Below, piece by piece: positions 11,701 to 22,510 of a stretch of 64,000 nt of DNA. The position numbers were made by a program, and so were the translations under genes. The notes beneath the pieces are model-generated. The model did not search any database, was not told the DNA's origin, and saw nothing but the letters and a program-made list of their open reading frames with translations. The DNA is taken from NCBI RefSeq assembly GCF_001949145.1, contig NW_019091374.1, forward strand, positions 1,165,657-1,229,656. Direction: 5' to 3'. How positions within the stretch are numbered: the stretch's first letter is position 1; each line of letters opens with the position of its first letter. Source of the DNA: Acanthaster planci. Taxonomy: Eukaryota > Echinodermata > Asteroidea > Valvatida > Acanthasteridae.

Positions 11701-14700
11701 AAGCGTGTAATATCAATGAAGCGCGACACCTCTATGATCAACTTGCACCACTCTGCCCTATATTTGTGAGTGTTCAATATCAAAACGCCTCTGTTTTTTT
11801 GTTAACTGATAGTATAACTCCAGCAAGCTCGTGTTCCAGGCACAGTATTTTCAGCTAATATTTGACAAGTTAACACAACACTAGTTCTTAACAAAGTTGG
11901 ACTTCGCAAATGCTGACCCTTGGCGGTCATTTGCTCTAGAGCTTTTGGAAAATGACTCCGAGATAGTGCCACGGTGGGATATTTGCCGCGGCTTGCCATG
12001 GCCTATGTCCACTTGAGGGCTACAACACATTCTCGACCTCCAAGGTCTAGTTCCTGCCTCTCTATGAATCACTCAAGCATGGGAATGAGTACAGATGTGA
12101 TGCGGTATGTACAGAATCTGCAAGAAGACGTATTCATTTTAATCTAATGACAGGTGCTGGACTTTCAAATTTAATGTATACCTGTGTGACCATTTTTCTT
12201 GATTTTTCAGTTGGCCTTGAGTGCAGCCTCTCCTGTTTACAAGGGCTACTTAACAGAGCACGACTGTCGATGGAATGTCATTGCGGGATCAGTAGATGAC
12301 CGGACAGAAGAGGAAAGAAACTTAAAAGTACGAGCCCTCCTCGCAAAAAATAACAGAGAAAAAAATGAAAAGAAAAGAACACAGAAATGAGAAGAAAAAT
12401 TGCCAGTTTGCACAAAAATGTCATAATTGATGCTGCTTAACTGTTCATAGTTTGTCAGTCAGCTATTGTTGACTACTTTGCTTCCCCCTCCCACAAAAGA
12501 GCCACGCCTCCTTCCTGGTGGCACACATAATTTCGTGTATACAGATTCATTGTTTTTTGATTTGCACTGAAAACCTTTGTCATTTTAGGACCTGAGATAA
12601 AATGATCTGTTTGTGATTTGGTGTTGATCCCTGTGTCCTTGCAGCCACTGAAAAACAATAAGTTTGTTATCCCCAAGTCGCGGTATGACTCCATTGATAG
12701 CTACCTATCACCCAACGGGGAGCGGTACAGTGACATCGATCTGGTACTAGATGAGAAAGATTGCCAAGAGCTCATGGACAAAGGTAGGTTTGGAAACTTC
12801 CTTTTACTATAGCAATAAAAGTTCTTCAACTTTGGAAGTGTCCTTATTGTTTGGAAAGTTCCTGTTTCAGTTTGAAAAGTTTTTTTCCATTTGGAGCATT
12901 TCTCTTCCATTTGGAATGTTTTTCTTCCATTTGGAACGTTTCTCTTCCATTTGGAACGTTTCTCTTCCATTTGGAACGTTTCTCTTCCATTTGGAACATT
13001 TCTCTTCCATTTGGAACGTTTCTCTTCCATTTGGAACGTTTCTCTTCCATTTCGAATGTTCTTGTTCCATTTGAATGGGTTCCTGTTGGGAAAGCTTCTG
13101 TTTCCATGATGCTTTTCTTTTTGGAAATGTCCTGTTTAATTTGGAAACCTTATGTTTCATTTCTAAATTCCTTGTCCATTTTGAAGCTTTCTATTCTAAA
13201 AAAACTCTTTTCTGTTTGGGAAATTTTATTTCATTTGGAAAGTGATGCAATCCAGGAAATTATGGTTTGGAGTAGCGCTCTTGATTTAAGAAAGAAAATC
13301 AAGAAACTGGTCTTTCAAACTGTTTCAATTTAACAGATTTTACTGACGTTTTAAACACTGTGATCAAAGAAAAATCTTTCAAAAGTACCGAAAGAGAAGT
13401 TTTTCTTAGACACAAATCCATCAATTAAGCATGTGATCCTTCACTGACATCACAGGTAATTATTTGGCTGTGGGAACAAAAAGTTAACAGAAGGTAAACA
13501 TTCCAAATTTGTAGATGCTTTTGTTTAACCCCTTCTCACCGGGAAGCGGTAAGAGCCGCTGTAAAAGTTGAGATCCCTCAGCCCGCTTTTCAGCTATTTT
13601 TCTCGGCCCATGCTCGAGCGAACACGGTGAGAGAAGGCAGACCTTGGCTCTTGTATATATGGTGATTGGCCTTTGTGTTGCCAAGAAATGAAAAGGCCGA
13701 ATTTGCATCATAATCACCAGCTTCACAATAGTCCCCACTTTGAAAAGAGGCAACGGAAATGTGGAAGCGTGAGTAGAACCGCATGCCACCAAATAATCAG
13801 CCTTTTCACTGTGTAATTCAAAGCGTGTAGAGCACGCAGAGCCACAAACTGAGAATTTGCGGTTTGGCAGGTGGCCTTCGTGGTCAAGCGAGGCTAGAAT
13901 TCTCGGAGTCGGCTTTCAGAAAAAAGTCCCGACGTCAAGGGGTTAAACAGCTGCTCCACTTCTGGTCGTCAACAGGTATTGATCGGCAGTTGGCTCGGCA
14001 TATCGCCCATCTGTTTATCCGTGACCCAGTGTCTGTCTTTGCAGAGATGATTGACTTGGATGACACCAAGGACTCGGACCACTTTGAGGTAGATCACTAA
14101 ATCCCACCCCATCTGCTCTTACTCTACCCCTTTGCGTTTAATCGTGGTCATTTCAGAAAGTCAAGCTTTGCAGTGTTGTTCTGTCCAAATGCAGTAACTC
14201 AATAGATTACTGCATATTATAGAGTGTGATACAGAAGTATGAAGCTAGTGTGTGCTTGGGCATGGGTGGAAGGGGGGGTCAAGGTGCAGTGACCGCTTTT
14301 ACGGAAAACATTGAAAAGTATAAAAAGGAGAAATAGAAGAAATAAATGAGAGAAAGGAAAGTAGGCAAGGATGTGAAAATCACCTACTTGTTTCCAAATA
14401 CCTCCGAATTGACCCGTTCACTGTTAACAGTGTGACAGTTTGCTGATGAGTGCCCATGAGTATGTGGGTGCCCTAAAACGGACGGTATCTCAAACATTGT
14501 TCGTGACCTTAGGATTGATTTCAAAGGAATCTCATCACTAATTTCCTAAGTGAGGGGACAAGAATGTAGGAACTTGTAGAGTGGACGATTTGTCGAAGCT
14601 CTAATTTCAAATAAATGTTTGGTTTGTAAACTTCACAGCCTGAATATCTACCCCAAAAGCTGCAGTTGTATGTACCTTTTCTTGGTTTCAATTCTAGAAC

Positions 14701-17160
14701 ATCCAGTCAACCAACTGGCAGACGATGCGGTTCAAGCCGCCACCGGTCAACTCCAACATCGGCTGGCGGGTGGAATTCCGGCCGATGGAGGTCCAGTTGA
14801 CCGACTTTGAGAATGCTGCTTTTGTTGTTTTTGTCGTCCTGCTGACCCGCACCATTTTGACCTTCAAGCTGAACCTACTCATGCAGTTATCAAAGGTGAC
14901 TGCCTAGTTGCAGGTTCACTGTCAATTCGGTAGCTCAGCCAGGTCCTTTTCTGCGGTGCTCACCCTATTGAGGGCGCCATTCCCTGGTTCTACTCAGAGC
15001 TGTGTATGGAGAGAGTGTCCCCAACTCCAGACTTTAGAACCAAAATGGCTGATCGTTGTGTGTGCAGTACAGCATGGGGGTATTGTGTGCTGATTGCCAA
15101 TGTGCTCGGACGCTAAATCTGTCATTTTCGTTCCAACAATTGAGACACTCATGTCGCAGTTCTCTCAGCTGTGGTTCTATATGGAACTGAAAATACATTA
15201 AATTAGTCATCAGGAGAATTGGGAGGGGGGTCTAAAATGGCCTGACCTGTAGCTTTTCCTGAGTGTTAACCTCCTTCCCTGAATCTGGTTTTTATCTCAT
15301 TGAAGAACTTAATCTTTTGCTGGAGGAGCATAGCTCTGTACGCTGAAGGCCTACAAGTGGTCTCAATGTCAAAAATGATGGCTGAAGCAGAGACAAACCC
15401 TGAAAGAGACTTCAAAAAAGCTGAAAAGAAGTGAAAGGCTGAACTAGCAGATGGCCCATGGTCTGTTTGAACTGGCGCTCTTTCCACTGAGCAATCCAGC
15501 CCCTCATTTGAGGTTTTTCCAAGTAGTCCATGCCTTTTTCCTGAGCTCAGAATTAGATTGGAAAACCAAGGGGCATCCAAAATTTAGACCTGGCCTGAAA
15601 TGGGTTCTAATGTTAACTGAAATAGTCACCTTTGGCCACGATTGCTTTGGTATCCCACATTCTAAAGCAACTTACATCCACATTATAACCCCCTGTTCCT
15701 TCATAGGTGGACCTCAACATGCAGCAAGCGCAGAAGCGCAACGCCATCCTGAATTCAAAGTTTTACTTCCGGAAAGACCTGCGGTCCTGTGAGTAATTGT
15801 TCTGGGGCTCTTGACGACCAATATCATCCCTTAGTGTGAAGCCTGGTTTGCTCTTTCTTCCTCTGAAGACAAAACAGCCAATTATCAAGCGAGAGACCAA
15901 TTTTCACCCAGTGGATTATATATAAGTCTCTCTCTTACTATTCGGGCTTAACTTCCACTTTGCATCAGTGCTAGATCTTTGACCAATGCAAGGCTAAAAA
16001 TTGTCAAGAAAATTTTGAGATCATTTCTTGTGTTAAAATCCCGGGTAAGTTGTGACATTTGCTCGCTGGGTGTCTTTGACAGCTCAGTTGAAAATGCGCT
16101 GGGCTCTAGAACATTGATGCAGCCAGCAGTGCTGATGTATTAAGTCCCAAAAGAGAAAAACTTTGTCCTGATACCTGTGCAGTTCCTGTAACCCCTGACC
16201 TTTGACCAACAGGTGCATGTGATTGTCCAATCGAGGACGAGCAGTGCCTCATGAGCATCGACACCATCATCAACGGGGGTCCCCTGGGAGAGGGGCAAGG
16301 GGACTTCCCTGGCCTGATCCCTCTCATCAATCAGTACGTGGCCACTGTGGAGACAGACCTTGACACGCGGTGCACCATCATGTGCTACCTCAAGCTCATC
16401 TCGGATAGGGCCTCAGGTGGGTGGGCGTGGCCAAATGTAAAAGGGGAGGACTTAAAGTGAATATTATATTGACACTATTGACTAAGTCCTCTATGCCTAG
16501 TAGGAAAAAAAACAACTTTTAATTGAACTTGTTTTCTGCAAAATGTTTACTTTTATCTTGTTTACCTTGAGCAGTGAAATATGCTCAAACACAAGTATTG
16601 TATTTATAAATCCAATAGTGGAAAAAAGAAAAATGTCTGCTGTCAACCAAAATTTTGCGGGTGTTGGGGCATAGACCACTATCATTGGGCAGCCATCTTG
16701 CTTTCCTTGTATTCAAAACAATGTATCCAAACTGAGGCTTGAAGAAAAATAGTCTGTTCCCTTTTATCAATATGTGAAGGTGTATTACTATTGCCAGTGC
16801 GTCTATAGGGAACAAGACCAACATGGCGGCGTCATGATAAAGGTCTATTGGGGATCTCCCCTCTTGGTTGTAGGAAAGTATAAACCCAGCTATGTAATGG
16901 GAAAACCAAATGTGATTCCTTTAATCACCGTCACAGGCAAACTGGTGACATTAGCCTCCTGGATACGGAACTTCATCACCAGTCACCCAGACTACAAGCA
17001 CGACTCGGTCGTCACGGAGAGGATCAACTACGACCTCGTGGAGGCATGCGATCGCATCACACAGGGTCAGTTAGAGCCTCCTGAGCTGTTTCACTGCTCC
17101 GAGTCCAAATCTTCCAATGACATTCCGAACTCAGTGAAGGTGGCCCAGGAGATAGTCTAG
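2704..17160 (+). CDS. GCLC: Glutamate-cysteine ligase catalytic subunit (14 coding exons)
   Basis: This enzyme joins L-glutamate to L-cysteine with ATP in the cytosol, the rate-limiting step of glutathione synthesis, and normally works as a heterodimer with the modifier subunit GCLM. Coding exons are 2704-2859, 4076-4185, 5590-5712, 7553-7624, 10069-10185, 11141-11199, 11551-11765, 12211-12327, 12645-12783, 13976-14088, 14698-14895, 15707-15788, 16213-16416 and 16937-17160. All have GT/AG borders and compatible phases. They sum to 1929 nt, or 642 aa; the human protein has 637. Landmarks matching the family are SWEE and HIRRHG near the N-terminus, KWGDE at 48-52, [24 protein letters not shown] at 249-255, [17 protein letters not shown] and DTRC at 551-554. 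Cys257 and Cys554 align with human Cys249 and Cys553, whereas the neighbour of Cys249 (human Cys248) is Ser256 here. The start ATG has G at -3 and G at +4. The least conserved parts are exon 12/13 (around 500-512) and the C-terminal 25 residues. No break is seen. Confidence 0.97.
2938..3005 (+). repeat. tRNA-derived SINE head fragment
   Basis: A short stretch in GCLC intron 1 resembles a tRNA-like SINE head: GGCAGAGCACC in the A-box region, then GGTCGAATCCC, a near-consensus B box. No tail or body is recognisable. It is probably a decayed fragment and not a functional tRNA. Confidence 0.35.
8374..8435. mobile_element. Tiny TTAA-flanked MITE (piggyBac-like)
   Basis: This 62-bp element lies in GCLC intron 4. 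It starts CCCTAAC and ends TTTTAGGG and is flanked on both sides by TTAA (8370-8373 and 8436-8439), the hallmark target duplication of piggyBac-type elements. Inner arms CCTCC and GGAGG are also inverted. There is no coding capacity. Confidence 0.55.
8571..8948 (+). mobile_element. tRNA-derived SINE
   Basis: The element has a tRNA-like head with a perfect B box (GGTTCGAATCC, 8643-8653) and a degenerate A box near 8582. Its central body contains CCCTTGGGTAAGGCACTTT, a module seen in tRNA-SINEs of several invertebrate deuterostomes. It ends in a (TTA)n tail at about 8930-8948. It is inserted in GCLC intron 4 in sense orientation. No clear target-site duplication was found, and the tRNA head is too diverged to be a gene. 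Confidence 0.75.
12881..13060. repeat. 20-bp minisatellite in GCLC intron 9
   Basis: Nine tandem copies of a 20-bp unit close to TCTCTTCCATTTGGAACGTT lie exactly in register from 12881. Decayed copies with TTTGGAAA and TTCCTGTTT cores extend to about 12830 and 13240. The unit length is not a multiple of three, yet few stops occur, so long spurious frames appear on both strands. Confidence 0.9.
13529..13942. mobile_element. TTAA-flanked MITE (piggyBac-like), GCLC intron 9
   Basis: The element starts CCCCTT and ends AAGGGG and is flanked by TTAA at 13525-13528 and 13943-13946. The arms also share a CGGGA motif 11-15 bases in. It is 414 bp long without a transposase. It ends 33 bp before the exon 10 acceptor (13976), so the branch-point region of that intron lies at or next to the element's end. 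Confidence 0.6.
14255..14465 (+). repeat. Dispersed repeat, copy 1 (partner at 18255-18455)
   Basis: This stretch in GCLC intron 10 resembles 18255-18455 downstream of the gene. Shared segments include AAATACCTCCGAATTGAC versus AAATACCTCCGATTTGAC and a following GACAnTTTG...GTCAGTTTGCT stretch. Both are preceded by G-rich then A-rich sequence. Unclassified repeat family. Confidence 0.5.
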
Positions 17161-17252
17161 TGCTCTCGCCTGCTGAGGGGGGGGGAATCACTGGCACCCT
17201 GTAGTGAAGGTGGATGAAACCACAGAACTCTGATACTAATTGGACTGGGCAA

Positions 17253-17728
17253 CAGGGGTCGAAATTAACCTTTTTTTCCCTGGTAGCCAGCAGGACCAGT
17301 GCTTCAAAATTTTCACTGGTCCTGCTGAAAGTTTGGTGGTTCCATACCAGAACTACACATGCAGCCGTTTGAGCAATCCTTGTTACGGCGCAGGCTGCGA
17401 CAAATTTTTTTTTTTTTAGTTTGGCCGATTGGGCAGGCCATGCCATAAATTTGTTTGCTCGAATAGGATCCACACTTGCCCAAGATTTCCCGGAATCCAT
17501 GATCATTATGGTTATTTAACTTTGGTCTACTCGTGAAAATAATGTTTGTTTGTTTTTCTTAAAACAAGCATTTTAACGTGAAGAAAGGTTGTTGAAAGAT
17601 ATTTGTGAAGACGGAAAAGATGTCAGATTTCAACTGGCCCACCGGACCACCAGTTTTATCAGATCAGCTGATCCGCCGACTTTTTTACTGGCCTCGGGCC
17701 AGCGGACCACCGTTAATTTCGAGCCCTG
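17253..17728. mobile_element. hAT-like MITE with CAGGGnTCGAAATTAAC ends
   Basis: The left end CAGGGGTCGAAATTAAC and the reverse complement of the right end CAGGGCTCGAAATTAAC form a 17-bp terminal inverted repeat with one mismatch. Subterminal CCAGCAGGACCAG-type and GGACCACC motifs recur inside. Flanks gggcaa and gggtaa suggest an imperfect target duplication. No transposase frame is present. Confidence 0.7.
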
Positions 17729-18254
17729 GGGTAAAGTGCCTGCAGATTGAAGCAGTCAAGCACCATCTTGTTCCTCTCTGATGTATGAGCAGTAAATATG
17801 AGAGTTTCAGTTTTTTAATTCCAAGTTTGACACGACTAAAAAGTCATACAGACACTCTCAGATTATAAACAAAGATTGCTAATATGAAGTCATCATAGCT
17901 TGTGCCCATGGTAACTGTACCATTGGGCTAGTTCATAGGGAACCAAGATGGTGAAAATGTCCACTTAAGTTGCTTCAGTTGGGCCAGTCAGGGGTGCATT
18001 TTGACAGTCGTCACCATAAATGGGTTTGGTTGGTCCTCGTTGCTGAACTGCTATTGGGCAAGCTTAAATTGGGCAAGAATTGAGCATTGGTAAGCATTGT
18101 ACTCAAATCCTCCAGAATTTTCAAGCCGGAGAGAAACAAGCCAACCAATACTTGGTTGCGACTGCCAAAATTGACCGCCCCACCGTGCAGTCGGCCATCC
18201 CGATAAAACGCTTTCAGATTTGCTCCAACCTCGGGCTTTGACCACAGGCTTCAC

Positions 18255-18455
18255 TAAGGGGATTGGGAGGGCCAGGAGGGGATGCTTAGCCCCTGGGCCC
18301 CCACCAGCCCAGAAAACAAAGGAAAAATGAAAGAATTTTAAAAAAAGTGCGTGAAAGGGATGAACCTCACCTGTTTGCTTGAAATACCTCCGATTTGACT
18401 CCTTTCATTGTTGACAATTTGTCAGTTTGCTACTCATAAGTGCCGTACCCTCCCC
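18255..18455 (+). repeat. Dispersed repeat, copy 2 (partner at 14255-14465)
   Basis: This is related to the copy in GCLC intron 10, with the best-conserved block at about 18365-18440. Its start is rich in G and C (CCCCTGGGCCCCC). Confidence 0.5.
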
Positions 18456-20950
18456 CAGAGAAAAACATCCCAGCAATGCCCATTCACGCTCCAAAAACAG
18501 GGTATTCCAACTGTGTACATTTCACGTGTGTATTTTATTCACTCCAAGTATACTGGGAGAAAATTCAAGATTCGTATAAAGAGAAACAATTGTGAACATT
18601 CCCAAAGTTAAGTTTGATCGTAAAATCTTTCTGATCTTGATGGAATGTATGCCATGCCATTTTACTTCTTTCAGCTTTTAACAGTAAAGGTACAGGAATA
18701 CTTTTATCATACCGTGATTTTGAGAGGATTGCTTATGAAGTGGCAACCAGTTTATACAGTGCCTTCAAGAAAATGTAAATTTGACAAAAACAGACTGATC
18801 AGGTTACATTGGGAAGTATTCTGTCACAAACATATAAGATTTGGAAGCATGGTTGGGCCATTCACGCCAGCTTCGTGAGCCATTTTCTGACCACGTCAAA
18901 TTCTGCAATTCCAAACCAGAGTTGGGACTATGTCGGCCACATTGAATTGAAAGTGAGGTTAACTTTTTTATTTTGGGAACCCAAGAATGAACATTAAAAC
19001 AATGAAGAAAAAATCATGATAGATTCCTTTCATTTAACGATTCTCAATAATTTAAAATTTGAGGTTCGTAACATGTCAATGTGTTAAGCAACATTTAAAA
19101 AAAATAAGAAAGTGAAACGTGGAATCCAAAATTGTCTGACGCTACTCCATTTGATGGATTACATTGAATAAGGCCTAATACTGCATTCGTGCACTTGCGC
19201 AATGAGTCATCAGGCGACTGAGGGCAACGTTACAGCATGGTAGATGGCCCTTCACAAACACACTGTAGAGTAGTTTTATCGTGCAAGTGGTGTATTTATG
19301 GCTGTAATTACTAAATTATTTGAATTTGCATTGATCTGAACATTTGTTTGGGGTCCTGGGCACTATGTGGGCACTAATTTGTTCCATAGCAACAGGGATT
19401 TGGTAACATGGGCTTTTTAAGGGGGGATGTAGATACTGATGGCCTGAGATGCTTTTTGTGCATGGTACCCCGCTCATGCAATGAAGAATTAAGATTAATT
19501 GCAAGGTAACAAGGAGATGGGCCCTGGTGTTAACAAGTGCTTTCTGTCGTGCTAAACACCCATGGCAAAACTGTATTGTGAATTTACCAAATTTCCTTAC
19601 TGTTGTATGATTTATATCTATATATCTCGTAAAAAAGAAAAATATTTTTTATCGGTGTACACATAGATAGCATGCCAGTAATATTTGTGTCAGAATTCAT
19701 CAGCAGGCAATCATTTTTCAAGTAATTCAACCGTTCATGGTTTTTTATATTGTGGCTTATGGAAGAGAATTATGGCAGGACTCTACAACTTGATATTCAT
19801 TTAGTTTACTGTGCCCGAATCACTTGGAAAGTGAGTGAAAAACAGTCAAATGCCCAGGGAGTATTGTTTTTACTTTTTGCTTATATAGTTACATATATAT
19901 CTGAAAAAATATAAATATATTAGTGAAGTATGATCACTTTTTAGTTGTCAATAGACTACCCTGAGGTGAGGCCATAACTACAGTGGTAATGCATTCATAT
20001 TCTAGGGCGAGAGGTGCGCGCATTTTGGGTATCCTGACACCTGTTGGTTGAAGTAGCACGTAATGCATGCGCACCATCCATCCAAGAGTGTTGTGCCTCC
20101 ACAGTAATGGTATCTAATTCTGGTAGCCATGTTGACTCTATCATAGACTAATTTGTTCACATTACAGGTGATAACGAGAAGATTCTATATTTTTTAAATG
20201 AATATACATGTATCAACAAATAAGCTCATAACCATTGTTTTGGTTCATTAGTTGATAGTTCAGAATTCCTTTTTTGGCAGCCGAGCTATTTTTAAAACAA
20301 AACACAAGCCTTGGAAAAAAATCTGTTCAAATGTCTAATTAACACCCTGCAAGATGGAAAAGAGAATTTGCCGGTTGCTTATTCAAGCCTTGATTATCTG
20401 TAATAATCCTGAATTAATTTTATATTTTCACTCAATTGTACCGATCCGGTCCGATCGCTGTTGAAGATTTTGTAACACTGGCTTTGGTACTTGGTTTAAC
20501 AAAATTTTTTACTTTCAATAATGATAAGAATTTCCTTTTATCATGGATTCTTAAAATGTCTTTTCCATGGATAGTACTTGGTTGCAGTATTAATAACAAA
20601 CAGAGAAATGAAGAGGGTAACAAATCGCTTTACTAAAACCCATTAATACAATGAAAGTGTATTTTCAACGTTGAAGTGTCTTTTTTCCAAGTTCCTCTCA
20701 TAACAGTATTTATAAAACAGATCTTGCATAAACTCTTTCTAGAAATATATGGAGAAATTTGGGAAAAAGACTTCAGACCACGCCCATCTCAAAGCAACCA
20801 ATCGATGACTGCATGCCATCTGATGTTTGAACACCCTGAAGATAGGGCTACAATGCTCATCATTGTTCAGTAATGACCACAGCCCTCGCTTGAGCTCGTT
20901 GAGAGATGTGCTTGTGGATGGGAATGCATGAGCATTTTCAAATGTGAGCA

Positions 20951-21215
20951 AGCGTGGCGTACAAAGTGTGGACCTCTGCATAAAAGAAGTCCACGTAATG
21001 TAGGGTGCGATGGCATTGTGCGGAGTCGCACACGTCCACACACTTTTTTCCCCCCTGAAAAACCACTTAAGAGGCATGTAGGGGTCGGGGCTATCTGGCA
21101 AAATGAACAATCCAGGAAATCAAAAATCCAGCTCGAGGGAGTCTATGTGGGAGAGAAAGGAGAATTTTGCCCGAGTTTTCTTAACCACAGGAGAACAAAG
21201 GAATGTCCACCCTAC
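20951..21215 (+). repeat. Dispersed repeat pair, copy 1 (partner at 36587-36867)
   Basis: Both copies share, in order, AGTGTGGACCTC, AAAAGAAGTCC, TAATGTAGGGTGCGATGGC, GTCCACACA, TCCAGGAAAT, a TTTTCTTAACCACAGGAGAA stretch and AATGTCCACCCT. The ends GTGTGGACCT and AATGTCCACCC are loosely inverted, which suggests a MITE. There is no coding capacity. Confidence 0.7.
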
Positions 21216-22084
21216 ATATTATGACCGAGTATGGGTAAGTTGGAGGGACCATATTGGTTGGGGAAGTAGGTCTGAACTGCATTGATTGCCTTTTTTAACA
21301 GAAAGAACATTTTTGGAGGCCACTTGCTTCATAAATTTGTTATTAGAAACTGCAAGAAAATCAGCACACTGCAATTAGTGTTTGAAGTATCAATACAATG
21401 CTACTTTATTCTGGCCTACAATTGCTAGGGAAAGGCAATATTTCCACGTTTATACAATTACAATGGGATAAACCCAGTATAAGGTGATGCTAACCAGGTT
21501 CTAGATGCCCGTAAATCACATAAATATCCTAACTACTCCTTTAACCCGTTAACAGCCACCTGTAAACTTTCAGTGTACAGTAGCTATATATGTATTTACC
21601 AAAACTGGTTTTACAGGTGCAAATCATATAAAATGTCTCATAATGTACATACAAGTATAATCAAGACTTCAAAATCATACAACGGCCTCGACAAATTTTA
21701 GGAACGACTTCAGACAGTACACAAAGGTAAGGATTAATCTCGGCATGTAACCGGTAGTTAATGGATTTAGAAAAGAGAACATTCCAGGCGCTGAAGTTCA
21801 TAGACTAGCAGACTAGCCTTCAGCATAAATATATAATCTTTCTTTAATCCACAGACATGGGTCAGTGAAAAATCCCATTAAGGAAAAGAGTTCAACCAGG
21901 GTTCCGCATCCTGTCAATTATAATGTGAGGGTATTTGTACCATAAACACACTGGCACAGTTGCAGCATCACACAACAAAAGATCAATGGCTGGGCCATTT
22001 GTACTGTTACAAACTAGGAATGCCCTAAATACAACCACAATCGATACCTGTGAGGCCACAGGGGTCATTCTATAAATGGGGGGA

Positions 22085-22510
22085 AAGGGTACAGAAATGT
22101 GACTCTTGGGTGTCCTTGTTATAACTGTCTTGCGCAATTTGACTTGGACATATCACTGAAAGTGATTTCAAACTATATTTGTGTGGTGGGTAACTTGTAT
22201 AACTTCATCACTCTGGGAAATCAAAACTTGTGTTCTGAACTTGCAAAATCATTTGTCTGATGTGACAGTAGCCTTGGTTCCAAGACCTTCCAGTAGCACA
22301 CGTATACTGTTAGAGGGCGCCATCATCACGCAAATCGTTATCACAGGAAGTTATAACGATTCGGGAGGTGATAGCGCCCTGTACAATACATGTACATGTA
22401 TGTACATGTACAGTACGTGTGATGGTTCATGTCGTGGAAAAACTGGAAGGTCTTGGAACCAGGACTAATGTGACAGGGCCACGAAAATAATTGGACCCCA
22501 TTTTTCTAGC
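22085..22510 (+). repeat. Dispersed repeat copy interrupted by a MITE (partner at 38785-39010)
   Basis: The segments TTTCAAACTAT, TTCATCACTCT, GTGTTCTGAACTT and CAAAATCAT before the MITE, and nTGGACCCC after it, line up in order with the uninterrupted copy at 38785-39010. Without the insertion, the two halves join as in that copy. Confidence 0.7.
22269..22467. mobile_element. Foldback MITE with perfect 9-bp target duplication
   Basis: This 199-bp element has ends TAGCCTTGGTTCC and (reverse complement of the right end) TAGTCCTGGTTCC. Terminal inverted repeats match at 24 of the first 26 bases and continue imperfectly to the centre, where AATCGTTAT and ATAACGATT pair. ATGTGACAG occurs exactly on both sides (22260-22268 and 22468-22476). 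A 9-bp duplication fits Mutator-like elements; the superfamily is inferred. It sits inside an older repeat whose empty counterpart is near 38975. Confidence 0.8.

Larger units (their letters stand above)
17161..21384. other. GCLC 3' flank and intergenic DNA
   Basis: No protein-coding exon is recognisable. The first part should include the GCLC 3' untranslated region, but I see no convincing AATAAA close to the stop codon, so I do not mark its end. The stretch contains a hAT-like element (17253-17728), a dispersed repeat (18255-18455) and an AT-rich low-complexity region at 19600-20700. The first copy of another dispersed repeat lies at 20951-21215. Confidence 0.55.

Noticed and set aside
12701-13333. 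Long open frames on both strands over 12.7-13.3 kb with repeated peptides
   Set aside because: They arise from the 20-bp minisatellite in GCLC intron 9, which contains no stop word in most frames. There is no start, splice or codon support.
14435-14480. CTGATGAG word as the core of a hammerhead ribozyme
   Set aside because: The required GAAA element after a stem II and the closing stems are absent. It lies in a dispersed repeat in GCLC intron 10.
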